From Salvator merianae (Eukaryota; Chordata; Lepidosauria; Squamata; Teiidae): a stretch of 64,000 bases of DNA. Positions 34,485 to 46,079 of the stretch are shown here, one piece after another; position 1 is the stretch's first letter; every line of letters begins with the position of its first letter. The notes under the pieces are model-generated. The model ran no database searches. It was not told the origin of the DNA and was given only the letters and a program-made list of their open reading frames with translations. A program made the position numbers and the translations under genes. Location: positions 30,332,929 to 30,396,928 of the forward strand of contig QVOM02000029.1 in the NCBI GenBank assembly GCA_003586115.2, read 5' to 3'.

Positions 34485-35015
34485 GTGAATAATATTAGAT
34501 CTAGGCGAATTAGGTTGGAGAATAGAACTAAACAAGGCTGCCCAATGTCACCAATGTTATTGGTGTTAGTAATAGAATTATTGGCAAATCAAATCAGACA
34601 AAATAATAATTTGAAAGGATATAGAATAGAAATGGAAGAGTTAAAATTAAATTTATGTGCAGATGATATAACTGTGATTTCAGAACAACCTAAGAAGATA
34701 GAGGAAATTACAAAAATATTAAATCAATATGAAAGGCAATCAGGATTAAAAGTAAATTTGAAAATAGTAAATTTGAATAAACTGTTTATAAATACACCAC
34801 AACAAATAGAAATTGCAAATTCAGCAGGATTAAAAGTTAGGCACAAAGAAAATGAAGTATTTGGGTATATATATATTTATAAAAACTTGCAGAAACTGGG
34901 TGAGGGAAATTATAACCCGGTGTGGGGTGGGATAAATAAACAGATTAAAAGCTGGAAAAATAAGAATTTGAGTTTCCTATCTCATTTAAGGGCCCTAAAG
35001 ATATTAATGCATTAA
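34485..35015 (+). pseudogene. L1 ORF2 reverse-transcriptase fragment
   Basis: Open stretch of 176 codons within the L1 at 34264-36474. It covers the RT fingers/palm segment QGCPMSPMLLVLVIELLA and the catalytic box, changed from the usual FADD to CADD, followed by thumb-region sequence ending in LSHLRALKILMH. Endonuclease and N-terminal RT are absent because the copy is 5'-truncated. Non-functional. Confidence 0.88.
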
Positions 35016-35958
35016 GAAATCTTCAAAATTTACCTGAAGAAATTCCAATAAAAAATTTACAAAAATGAGATAACATGTTGAGAAGATGGCTAGCAGGTAA
35101 TAAGAAACCTAGCATAAAAAGGGACTTTCTTATTGCATCAGAGAAGGAAGGAGGCTGGGGAGTCCCAAGTTTGGAAAATTATCATGCTGCATTTAAAATT
35201 TCACAACTAATAGAAGCAGAATATGGAAATAAAAAATGGATTAGATTTGAGAAAGTTATAAACAAAAAGGTAAATGTGGATAGAATATTTAACAATGTGA
35301 ATAAGAAAATGAAGGAGGTAGATATATAGGCCCAAGTAGAACAATGATTTTTGCATGCATGAGATGGCAGAGGAAGCTTGTTAACTGAGAGTCTAAATTG
35401 GCTACAATAGGAATAACAAATAAGAAGAATGTAATTATAGGCCAAGGAGAAATAGAGAAATTAAATAAAAAAGAAAATTATAAAGGGGAACAATTATATG
35501 ATGAGGAGGCCAATCAAATAACAAGGGAGAGATTAACAGAAATATTAGGAGGAAATCAATGGTTACAAATCTTGGGGATTATTAGTTATATAAATAAAAC
35601 ACAAACTAAGAATTTATTAAAAAATCAAATGTCTCCCTTCGAGGAAATAATTGAAAAGAGTTTCAAGGAAACAAAAGAATTAAGAGGAAGTATATATAAT
35701 TTATAGAGGAGCCAAGGGGATAAAATTGTAGTTAACTTAAGAAATTTGTGGAAATTTGATTTAAGAATAGATATTGAGAGAGAGAGGTAAACAATATTAA
35801 AAAAATAAAACATAATAGGGTAAAAAAATTAAGGAAAAAAGTTATATTTAAATGGTATAGGACTCCGAGTCAAATAGCCTATATATTTAGGAATTCAAAT
35901 TGTTGGCATGGTTGCCCAGCAAAGGTATATATATATATATACACATGTTTTGGGAATG

Positions 35959-35971
35959 AAAAAAAAAAAAA

Positions 35972-36010
<39 letters not shown>

Positions 36011-36027
36011 AAAAAAAAAAATAAAAT
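35959..36027 (+). repeat. A-rich expansion inside L1 coding sequence
   Basis: About 69 bp of A with five T interruptions, directly after 'acatgttttgggaatga' (the L1 HMFWE segment). It lies within the coding part, not at the 3' tail. It is preceded at 35924-35940 by a (TA)n run. Confidence 0.85.
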
Positions 36028-36749
36028 TAACAAAATAATTATCTATAGAGCATATTCTAAATGAAAGTATCTTAAATGAAGAGGAGAAATTTGTTTTGGA
36101 TCAATTAATTTCAGCAGCGTTAGGAATTTTGGTTTTTGGATGGAAGGATTTATCAAAATGGACTATGCAAAATTGGTATATCATCGATCTAATGAAATTT
36201 CAAATAATAGATGAAATAAAAGAAGAATATAATTTACAAGGCAGAAGAGAAATAAAAGAGATATGGACAAAAGTGGAAGAATATTTGAGGGCAAACCCAG
36301 AGTCTACAGACATGTTTCAGAAGTTTAAAAGAGTCTTCCAATGAATAGCAAAACTTAGGATTCTGGCATGAACTAAGGGGAGGGGGAAGGGTTATATGTA
36401 ATGCATAAGTGAAAAATAATGTATATGTATTTTGAATAAAAAGAAAAATTAAAAAATTAAAAAGAAAAAGAAAAAGAAACCACACTGTATAATTGCTGTT
36501 ACATGATTATATACTTCAACTCTTATTCCTCACAGCCAATCCATCTCTCAACCTGCTGTATAAACATTCCTGCATCCTCCCTATTTCCCCAAGTCCTGAC
36601 CTTGAAGAACTTTCTGACACCTAATCATCATTTACTCACCATTCCTTATCTTGCCATACCACGACAAATCAGGGTAGATGATGTAAGTTAAAAAACAAGA
36701 CTCTGTATCTTGGGCAGTGAACGATGATAACACAGGTGCCATCCTCACA

Positions 36750-37124
36750 TCATCTCCCACCCCAAGAAGGTCTCCCTCCCCTGAAAAAAAAAGTGTCTAA
36801 TGGAAAGGTAGACTGAATCACCAATAGTGACATTCCCCTTACAGGCCTAGGGTGGTCAGCAGCCGTGAGACTAAAATGTAATTCAGTCCAAACCTTGGAG
36901 ACAAAATTGACCCAGAAGAAAACTGAGAATGGCGAGTCAGGAGGGCAGGTTAAGGGCAGAAGGATAGACAAAGCAGTCCCATACATAGCTTTAAAGTGGG
37001 AGACTTTTAGAGAAGTGTGTACAGAATTACTACATGCAAATATAGCAAGCGGGAAAAAGAAGGACCAGTCAGTCTGTTGAAAATTAATAAAACAATGGCA
37101 ATACTGTTCCAGAATTCGGTTCAA
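36750..37124 (-). pseudogene. Ty3/gypsy integrase fragment
   Basis: Open frame of 124 codons with MNRILEQYCHCFINFQQTDW, LAIFACSNSVHTSLKVSHF and a short tail, corresponding to the end of the integrase core (NQ.LEQYLRCF...W...LP.AEFAYN). No intact catalytic triad is present in this stretch. The zinc-binding N terminus appears near 37500-37620 (GHFGFLKT, YWWP). Confidence 0.82.
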
Positions 37125-37427
37125 ACATTCAGTTGCTCATCAGATTGTGGTGTAAACCGAGGAGAAAGCCAGTTCCACCATAGAAGAGATGTAAAGGCTT
37201 TCCAAAATTTTCAAATCATTTGAGAGCCTCTATCTGAAATAATGCATAAGGCATTTGAAGGTATGTTATATGTTAACTGAGGTAGTCTATTTACAAGGAA
37301 TAAATGGCCCATATGAAAAATATGGTCTACAACTGTCCATATAGTTACAAACCCCCAGGAAGGAGGTACTTCCCAGGATTGAATAGTGGTTGCAACAGTC
37401 TCTCAGGTTTGGTGTACAAGATTTGTA

Positions 37428-37493
37428 TCTCTCTCCCTCTCTCTCTCTCCCCCTCCCTCTCTCTCTCACACACACATGGCGGTGGGGGGGGGG
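37428..37493 (+). repeat. (CT)n / (CA)n / G-run simple repeat
   Basis: CT-rich run (37428-37467), short CA run (to about 37476), then ten consecutive G (37484-37493), inside the gypsy remnant. Confidence 0.85.
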
Positions 37494-38091
37494 ATATAAT
37501 TTTCAATATCCTTGTGCAAGCTGGGCCACCAATATAACTTTCTGGCAGTCAGGTGAGTTTTAAGAAAACCAAAGTGACCAGTAACAGGTTACTTTGGCTT
37601 TGGTGAATGAGCCAAGAACAAAAGGCTTGTTCCTTATTGTCCCTTGCAGAAAGGCCTTTTACTGTTGCTGTTTACATCTGTATACCATTCTTCACCAAAA
37701 AGGTCCCAGAGTGGCTTATATAACAAACTCCTACTACCACACAGAGAAATACATTCACTCTGCATGAGGTTGGGCAACCACTGGGAACTCATGGAGGATC
37801 TTTCTAGCTTCCTCTTTCTTCTCCAATCCCCTCAAGCAATACAGCTCTTCTGGTGACAGTTGAGAGAGGGATGGGTCATGACTGGGAGATGATGGATCAT
37901 CTTCCTAGTTTGCTTTTTCTCCTCTACTCCCCACAGGCAAGGTGGCTGTTCTGGTGAATAAATTCAGAAGTCTGCATCTGGTACCATGTGGCAAGACTTT
38001 AAATATTTAGAAAATTGAGCTCCAAGAGGATGTTTACATCTAGTCCAGTAGTAAGGAGGCTGAGCTGTTTTAGCATTTGGATCACAGACTT

Positions 38092-38103
38092 GGGGGGGGG
38101 GGG
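38092..38103 (+). repeat. G12 homopolymer
   Basis: Twelve consecutive G. A comparable run, T11 followed by G9, lies at 57953-57972. Such runs are prone to length error in sequencing. Confidence 0.85.
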
Positions 38104-38332
38104 CACCCAATACACAGTACTGGGCCTTATGAGATCAGTATCAGCAAGATTGAAGCAGATGAAAAAATTAACTAAACATAGTTGACAGAGTGAAAATTTA
38201 CAGGGTATCTGTAATGCTTGCAAATTCCTGTGATCAGTCCAGACCTTGAAAGGGAAATGTAACCCTTCTAAATACTTCCTCCAGTTGTAAGAGCAAGTTT
38301 AGAACTTAAAAAAAGCTTAAAAGCTACAGGGG

Positions 38333-38995
38333 CTAACTGGTGAGAGGCATAAGTACAAGGGCTAAGTCTAGGTCAACCTGGAGCAACACCCTCCCCATCA
38401 CTACATCACTAGCATCACATTGTACAATTAATGGGAGGCGGGTCAGAGTCGTGGTGCTTAAGAATGGGTTCCTGAGTGGATAGTTGTTTAAGCTTATCAA
38501 AGATGGACTGGCATTGCTCAGCCCATGAAAATTTTGGGAGGGGGTGGTGTTTACCATTTTTCTGCTTGCACTTTTCCTCCTTTTCAACAGAGCTGTGACT
38601 GGAGCAACAAAACCTGCAAAGTTAGGGATGAATTTTCCATAGAAGTTGGCAAATCTAAGAAAGCTCTGGATCTGACATCTTGCACATGGAAGTACCGAAA
38701 TCAGGATGGCAGAAAATTTATTGGGATCCATCTCAATGCCCTGATCAGAGATTTGATGCCTCAGGAAGTCTAATTTGGTGAAATGGAATTCACATCTTGA
38801 CAGTTTAACATCCAGCTGGTTTTTTCTCATTCTCTCAAGTACTGTATGGACATGCTGAATGTATGAATGCATATCAGTTAAAAAGATAATCAAATAATTC
38901 AAATAAGCAATATGAAACATATCCAGCATGTCCGTGAAAAGATCATTAACAAAATTCTGAAAGACTGCAGGCCACACACTAGAACCAAAGGACAT
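38333..38995 (-). pseudogene. Ty3/gypsy reverse transcriptase fragment
   Basis: A 220-codon open frame matching the palm and connection of a Ty3/gypsy RT: VWPAVFQNFVNDLF, a mutated catalytic box YLNY in place of YLDD, LSRCEFHFTKLDFL, QSFLRFANFYGKFIPNFA and QCDASDVVMG at the start of RNase H. Replacement of the catalytic aspartates shows it is inactive. The last codons toward 38333 drift out of the family frame. Confidence 0.9.
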
Positions 38996-39049
38996 AACAA
39001 GATATTTGAATTACACATAACGGGTATTGAAGAGAGTTTTTTCAATCCT

Positions 39050-39300
39050 CCTCCTCCTTAATCCTGATTCTGCAATATGCTTATCAAAGATCCTGTTTAG
39101 TGAAAACTTTGACTTCATGCAGATGGCCAAGGAGATTATTAATAATAAGAACAGGGTATTTATTTTGATATGTAATTCCCCACTTTTCGTTTTTCAAACA
39201 GCATTGGAGCTGTCATTGGTGACGAGGAGAAGCAGATGAATTGCTGTGTCAAATCTTTGTTTAAAAATTCTTTTAGTGCTTGTAACTCTGATTCAGTCAT
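39050..39300 (-). pseudogene. Ty3/gypsy RT N-terminal part
   Basis: Minus-strand sequence encoding LPSGYLCPMTESELQALKEF, then FVKNEK, YPVLIINNLLGHLHEVKVF and TKQDL in more than one frame. This is the typical pre-RT and finger region (LPKG..YSLS..EL..L..F ... VFTKLDL). It lies directly upstream of the 38333-38995 fragment. Confidence 0.8.
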
Positions 39301-39852
39301 TGGACAGAGATAGCCTGATGGTAATTCCATCACAGGAAGGGACAGTGTGGGAGTAGTGTGTCTGATTCTGCCTCCTCAAATATGTCAGCAAAATCCTAAT
39401 ACTCAGCAGGCAAATGGTAAGCAGGACATTCATCTGTAGTTACACACAACAGGCTACAGTCTTTCCCACAAAGGGAACTTCATCACAGTGAGCTCCTACC
39501 CTTCCAAATGCAAAAATACTTACCTGAATCAAATATAAAAATAATTTTACTCCATATCATGGCTGGACTGTGGGCACTGAGACAACCTGTACCAACCAGA
39601 ACTAGGTAGTAGGAAGTATAAGTAACCAAAAATTGTCATTCTTCCAGATTATACATGATATACACCTTTAATGGAATGGGTGGGTTATCAGGTAACTGGC
39701 CCTTCATGGTTTTCTTTACCATCAAATCTTACATAAATGGCTAATTCTTTTAATTCAACCATAGGGAGGTTAAATTTTTCTAACAAGTGGACTCAAGCAT
39801 GCTTCTACTAGTTTCACTGACTACCAAAGCTTTAACTTTGAACTCACCTAAT

Positions 39853-40320
39853 TCAGAAACTGTGATGTAGACCAACAGTACAATGTGTTGTAATAGCATT
39901 CTTGGACTGGTAGTGACACATCTTATTATTGTGTCCCTTCCATGGCCCCTGTTCTGGGCAGAACCTGTTCTTTTCCCTCTGTGGTACTGGGGCCATCACT
40001 GCCAGCCCAGCAGGTAGACTGGTTGGGGCAGCTGGGCTCATTGGTGTGGCCATGGACTTTGCTGGTGGAACTAACTGGACTGGAAATGGTGGCGGTGGCA
40101 CAAGCCTGATGGATAATACGACAATAGGGGGTAAGGCAGTTCCTGGCTGACTGGGACTAGGGATAAAGTAGAAGTCACCTCCTGTAATGACACTGGGGTT
40201 GCCACAGACATGGCAGCAGTCTGCTGGCTGGCTATCACCATCAGCAGTCCGTGTGTATTGTCTACTCCTTTGTCCCCTTGAAATTCTGTAGGCAGACCCT
40301 ATGAGATGTGCACTTACCAC
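39853..40320 (-). pseudogene. Ty3/gypsy gag-like N-terminal region
   Basis: A 155-codon open frame rich in proline and alanine (LPPIVVLSIRLVPPPPFPVQ, then KSMATPMSPAAPTSLPAG). Its position upstream of the protease/RT pieces and its composition fit the N-terminal gag region of a gypsy element. No conserved capsid motif is visible, so this is positional inference. Confidence 0.45.
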
Positions 40321-43300
40321 CCTCTAGAAAACACATATTACCTGGTAGCCCCTTCATATTGTTCCATGTATTCAGGTTGTACATCACTTGCTGACTCATG
40401 GCATATAATCCACCCTAGACCTGTGGCTGCAATTCCAGACGCTCCTCAGCCCAACTATATTCTTGGGTACCTTGAACTACTTAACCATATGGGGTACCTA
40501 ACTGTCTGGTACTCTCATCCTGCTGGGTACGACTGAATGTAATATCCAGTATCCTCCACATATCCACTTTCAACTGGCTGGTTTCCATGTATTGCCACTT
40601 GGGAGAAAAACACTGGCCCTAGATGAGCTCCACAGGGGAGTTTCAGTCGTAGCTGGGTCATGCTCTATCTTGGGTAATGGTTGTTCTCCATCTGTGGTTA
40701 CTGGTGTCTCACACTTACATTTTGTCCAGCCAAGTTTACATTGATGAGACTGGAAATACATGAATTACACAAAGATACATATACTCAAGGCTATCAACTA
40801 GAGACGAGCTGGTTTGTTTTGAGTTGGCTCACCATAAACCCTTCAGGTTTGCTAGGCTTCCTAGCAAGTCAAACCGGGATTAAAGTCTGAGAACAAGCCA
40901 AACATGTCAATCTAGCTCACCTCTGTTTGCCAAGGTTACCCTCTTCCCCTCTGGCTGTCATGCACTGCTGTGTCCGCTCATACTTGCCTGCTAACCCACA
41001 ATATGGTATCTACCGTATTCTTTTGAAGTGATCGTCCTGGGAGTTTGCCTTCTGGATCTACAGGTCCCAGCAGACCACGTCCTGTTCCATATAGATCTTG
41101 AACACTGGTCACACACTTGGTATGATCAACTGTGTTTGAGACCTTTGTGGAAGAAGCATCACACTTACAGTCCAAGACATCAAGAGCTCTGGAGCAGGAA
41201 ACAGCCACATGGACCAAACCAGGCAGGCAATTACTTGGGCTTGCAGGTAGGGGTAAGCCAAAGGGAAGAATCAGCAGCACAAGGGGAAAGGGGAAAGGTT
41301 CAACAAACTCAAACCACCTGGGTTGCAAATCAATTCTAACAATGGCAGGGTTCAGTTTAGTGAACTGAATCCTCCAGAACCAGTTTAAACACATATCTAC
41401 TATCCTTTTGATTTCCTGACAAATTATGCATATTTCCCATGTAACGCTCTTTCCTTCATGACCATCAAAGATGCCAAAGACCTGTCTTTTTTTGCTGTGA
41501 ACACCACAGATGCCAAAAGTCAGCAAAAGTTGGAACTAAGTTGGACATTGCTGAAATCAGTCTCATCCCCTTGCTGCTTAATATCTAATACCATCCTCCA
41601 CTGGAATTCAAGACACAAACCTAGAAAGATCTTGTGTGTGAAACCCAGAGAAAAAAACATCAGCTTCAAGCAGTTCCATGTCTGAGGTATCAGTCTCGAG
41701 AGTTGCCCTGCTGGTATCTGAGGATGGATGCAAAAGGCTAGACATCTCGATTGGCCAGAGGGACAAAGTCTAATGAATCATACTCAAGATTCCAGGTAGA
41801 TAATTATTTTCCTTTCCTCTTCTCTGTTGTAATGAAGAAACATCTGCAATCAGGCAGCTGGTTGAACTGCTGCTTCAAATTCCTAGACTAGCAGAAGCAA
41901 GATAACAGTCCATGGACAGCTAACCCAGATCTGCATGAGCAAGTCAGAGAGAGATGAATATTTGCCCTTAATTGCTAGAAAGGGTCCTGGGAAGAGCCTT
42001 AGAGCATAGGGACTTCCAGTCAGCAGAGGCTAAAGTAGCTGGAAAGCTGGAGTTATCTTAGCATCCTCAAATCCGGGATCCCCTGTTGAATTCTCCAACA
42101 AGGCAGACACACCAAAAATATGTGATAAATTTATCCATGATTCATGAGTGTTCTGAGCCAGACGTAACACTTCAGTTAAAACTTCCCAAACTCAGAGCAC
42201 TCTACAAAGCACTCATACAAGAAAAAAGTGTTTTGGACAGGTATAAAAAAAACAAACCTCTTTGTAATCCTTCCTCCTCCTCTAATTATTAACAGAAAGT
42301 AACCTAGAAAATTTGGTAAGTTTCTAGTCACCTTCCCTCACACTATACTTACTTTCTAAGCAACACGGCAATGATCTCTGTGCCAGTGCTAGATATTCTT
42401 GCCATGAATTACAGCATTAAGAAATAACTTTTTGAGTATTGTATCTAAGTCTCCTCCCTCATCTTCTTTCAAGTTCAGCTCTCCAAGTATGTTCTTGTTA
42501 ATGTAAACCTTAAGTTCAAGATCTATAGTGAACACGGGTACTCTCATACATGAGATTAGCTCTGAAGAGTTCTTGTAACACAACTGCAGTGCTTCCACAG
42601 TGTCACCATGATGGTAAAAATCACCATGGTGAAACCTGGACAGTATGGACAATATGAGCATCCCTTAGACCTCATCAGTGTGTGGAAGGGAGGCTCTTAG
42701 TATCCTTGCTGCTCTGATATACTGACCAGTGCAGAATCACCCTATGAAAAGAACAACAGACTCATTAGGAAAAGACTTAAATATTGGCCTGAACAGGCTT
42801 TTAAATCTCTATGCAAACTGAGTATTAGCTGTAATAAGCATCTAATAGCTACTCTTCTAAAGCATGATATGTTTTACAGACAAAATAGACTGCTATTTCT
42901 ATTGAGAAACATCTGATCTATAGGCACTAGAGTAGCTTTGGAAAGATCAGGATATCTTTAAGTTATCTTCTGAAATGCTGCGTACCAAAGGTCGATATGT
43001 AGTCTTTCTTTTGCCTCCCTAAGGACAATTGGTATGCAAGATGAATTATAACCCTCCATCAAAAAGAAATTCTAGCATATTTATGACATCTTTATTACTA
43101 ACGTTTACAAAGACTGGTTCTGTTCTCCTTTTGATAGCAAGAGTCAATGAATACCAAGTGTCAGAAGTATATGTACAAGATGACCTTGCAAAACTAACAT
43201 CCATAAGCTATCACAAAACGCACAGGCAGCTAAAATACTTAAGGATGCATTGCTAAAGACAGCCAGTGTTCAGTCACTTGCACTTACCTATTTCAATTAG

Positions 43301-43530
43301 CAAAAAAACTTAAAATAGTTCAGACTTTCAGAGAAATGAACTTTCCTAGAACACAATGCTGGATGCTGCTAATTCTGTTCCTGTATTGAGCTCTCCCAAA
43401 ATAGGATGGAGCAGCACAAGATTTTGCAATCAATGGACACTGTTATGGAAACCAAACATCATCATTCAACAGACTGTCATGCCTACAGAAGGCTAATAGA
43501 TCTGAATAGAGCTGTACTTTTAAACTGATC
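40321..43530. other. No confident feature right of the gypsy body
   Basis: May include 5' untranslated or LTR sequence of the gypsy element, but I could not identify paired LTRs. A 182-codon open frame on the minus strand (40978-41526) and a 90-codon one (42389-42661) match nothing I recognise. A short phrase at 41055-41080 ('tctacaggtcccagcagacc') is also seen at 28160-28180 ('cctacaaaccccagcagacc'), suggesting a shared repeat. Confidence 0.35.
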
Positions 43531-43539
43531 AATACAAAA

Positions 43540-44580
43540 ACTACTAGCCCTATACTTTCTACTAGCACCAAAAAACTTTCTACAATTGAATGTTCTTCAA
43601 TACAAGATTCTTCCAGTCCATCTTCAGAAGCATTGTCAAGGAGCCAGAGTATAGTTCCCAGACAGATGTCACTGCCTTCAGTTCTGTCTACAGAAGATAT
43701 CTTAAACAATTCTGAAAATAATCTGTCACCTACTTCTCCTACTACTTCCAGAGTGCCTACAGACTCATCTCTTCATTTAATGGCTCTTAACTCTTTAGAC
43801 ACATGTACTGTTGATTAGAAAAGTATCTTTACTTGAACTCTGAACCCTACCCTACATGATGATCTTGACCTGGAATCCTTTAAGGTCTTATTGGAGGATT
43901 TACAATTGGGACAGAACAACAAATCCTTGGCCCAAGAACTAAATGAATCTTAGTATCTGGTAACACATGAAAACAGGAATTTTCTCACAGATAAAAAAGT
44001 ATCACCTGACTTTCAATAATAGCTGAGAATTTGCTTGGAATACAGCTTTCAAGGAATCTTCCCTTGACCTTCAGCTCAATAAGCAAGGACTTTTCTAATT
44101 CAACATGACTTTTTAACAATTCTTACAATATGGATTTTCCATTATGGAGTATTGTTGGATAGTATTTCACTTCAAGATTATTTAAAGAAATTTATTACTT
44201 TATTACAAGAAACCTGTACATTAAATAATATTTTTCACTATTTATTTTGTCTCCCATGTCACTGTCAGTCAAGACAGCGATAGACTCAAACAGGATTCAT
44301 CCATTGGGACCTCTACTAAATTCCAAGCAAATATTCTAAGTTAGATTCCCCTTACTATTCTATTTTTGCGTGCATTACAGGATTTTGTTATTTTTCATTT
44401 CTGTTGGTTAATGTTTATGTTCCACTGAAAAAGCTGAAACAAGTTATCTCCTTTTAGACCAAATTAAAAGATTATTCGATTTAGTTAACTATTACTTTCT
44501 TTCCAGATGCCTGGGTGATGACTATAATGACTGCATTCGTTTTAATAATAAAACACTATTTTCAAAATTCCCCATATGTT
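43540..44580 (+). mobile_element. Possible L1-like ORF1/endonuclease debris
   Basis: A serine/threonine-rich open stretch (43633-43818). Near 44403 the plus strand reads VNVYVPLKKLKQVI, then FFPDAW in a later codon block, resembling the L1 endonuclease segment (NVYVP...GDFN). Weak evidence; clade and limits uncertain. Confidence 0.35.
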
Positions 44581-44589
44581 AACATATGG

Positions 44590-46079
44590 GGAGTCCTCAT
44601 TACTTCTTGTTCAGACTGATACTTACTTATTTATGTGTGTTTCATTTCTTTGTAGATTTATATTTAACCTATTTCCTACAACTCAAGGCAACTTGCAATA
44701 AGGCAAGAAAACAATATACAGTAAAGCCAAACCAGAAAAATACCACAGGAGAAATTCAACAGCATATAAACATAAGACAGCCAATAAAAATACCCCAAAC
44801 ACCACATTAGATCAATAAAACTTCCTCTAGGAACTACCCAATATCAAGTAAAAGCTGTTTGAAATTTTTAAAAAATGTCTTAAGATGTTTCTTAAACAGA
44901 CACAACAAAGTTAACCCTCACAAATATGAAAGCAGAGATTCCATAATAAAGGGATCACTACCAAAATTATAATGCATGATTAATTGGAAGGAAATCTAAT
45001 GAATGTTTAAATTCAGAGTGTCTTCTGTAACTTAAAACTTATTTCCTTTCGCACTACAGTTGACAAAGGTAGGAACCACATGGGATCTTCAGGTCACCAT
45101 GGGATACTCCGGAGGCACCCCGGCACATCTGTGCAACTGGAATTCGCCTAGGATGCAGGATCCAGACAATCCTGCACCCTGGGAGCTCTCATTGTACTAT
45201 TAGCACTCATTAGAACACTCTAACGGTAAACCATTGGGGAAGACTCTGAAAGCGCTCTCCTAGTAGCTTAAGTAAAGGCACAGTGTCCAGATTTACATGA
45301 TCCATTAATCTCCTTCACTCAGCATAGGAAAATGGCCAACTTCCACAGCCATTTCCTGTGCTCACCCAAGAAACACTGAAGCAGGAAACAAAGTTTCCCC
45401 ATTTCCACCATTGCCACTGTTAGCATTGAGAGGACTAATAAATGTTGTTCTAAGAACAATCTTCATTTAGAGCACAGTTGCTGCCCTCATCCAGAAACTG
45501 CCAAAGTTTTTAGTGGCTATCTTTCCTTATCTAACTTCTGTAGGGACACGTCACAACTGAAAGACAACCACAGCCTCTGTTCAACAAAAAAACAGGAGCA
45601 GACCACAGTTAGACCACAACTCTTTTACAGTAATGAAATCTCTCATTCAAGAGGATAAATTATTTGTTGATGTCCAGGCGCATTCCATCACTCAGTGATG
45701 GTTTAAAAAGCTATATAAGAAGAAAAGCTGGGAGAAGAAACTGATTTTAAAGAACCAATGACAATGGCTAATAAATGCTTCAGAATTAAGAAATTCTACT
45801 AACTTTTGGTTATTGGTGAGAGCAAGAATAAGCCCCTAAAGTGGACTGTGAAGCTTTCCTATTTACCCCCCAAATGTTTGTGAATCTTATTGTTGTGATC
45901 ATGTCACAACTACCATCTTTTTGCCTTAAGTTACTGCAGATACATCTATCCCACAATGCTTCACATTTACACCTGATGAGACTGTAAATTTAGTGAATCA
46001 GCAGAAACTCAGGGAAAGCCACCAGTGGAGATTTTATTCCTATTGAATTAATAAAAGCAAACTTGGCATGTTGGACCAC
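44590..46079. other. No gene; reversed LINE-tail-like and repeat segments
   Basis: Holds the repeat block at 45325-45415 and, near 44655-44820, a 'tttatatttaacctatttcc' stretch with A-rich sequence that resembles a reversed LINE tail. Nothing else supported. Confidence 0.35.
45325..45415 (+). repeat. Unclassified interspersed repeat (pair with 3.0 kb)
   Basis: Second copy of the block described at 2975-3085, in the same orientation. The wider region from 45045 begins with a 'ctttcgcactacag' motif similar to the ends of the GGCC-type MITEs in this window, so the block may belong to a non-autonomous DNA transposon. That link is inference only. Confidence 0.45.

Larger units (their letters stand above)
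34264..36474 (+). mobile_element. 5'-truncated L1 with perfect 20-bp duplication
   Basis: A 2.2 kb L1 copy starting inside the reverse-transcriptase domain (RQIGDLIRNII, then LDVQKAFDMVNH). It continues with RTKQGCPMSPMLLVLVIE, the catalytic box LCADDI and LKVNLKIVN, then GGWGVPSLENYHAAFK and the C-terminal region to about 36343. The 3' end has 'tttgaataaaaag' and an A-rich tail. The 20-bp duplication AGAAACCACACTGTATAATT flanks it at 34244-34263 and 36475-36494 with no mismatch, so the borders are exact and the insertion is fairly young. It is broken by several stops and carries an internal A-run expansion. Confidence 0.95.
36740..40320 (-). mobile_element. Decayed Ty3/gypsy retrotransposon
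   Basis: Minus-strand LTR-retrotransposon body in the order gag-like, protease region, reverse transcriptase, integrase (right to left). Recognisable pieces are a proline-rich gag N terminus (39853-40320), a protease-to-RT linker near 39550-39640, RT start (about 39050-39300), RT core (38333-38995), integrase N-terminal zinc region (about 37500-37620) and integrase core end (36750-37124). The layout fits vertebrate Ty3/gypsy (Sushi-like) elements. I could not define long terminal repeats or a target-site duplication. Repeat tracts and possibly another insertion interrupt it at 37.4-38.1 kb. Confidence 0.85.

Noticed and set aside
38333..40320. Possible endogenous retrovirus
   Set aside because: RT and integrase motifs fit Ty3/gypsy retrotransposons and no envelope-like region was seen.
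42389..42661. 90-codon minus-strand frame that looks protein-like
   Set aside because: No recognised domain, no splice sites in matching phase, and not RIM-like; left unassigned.
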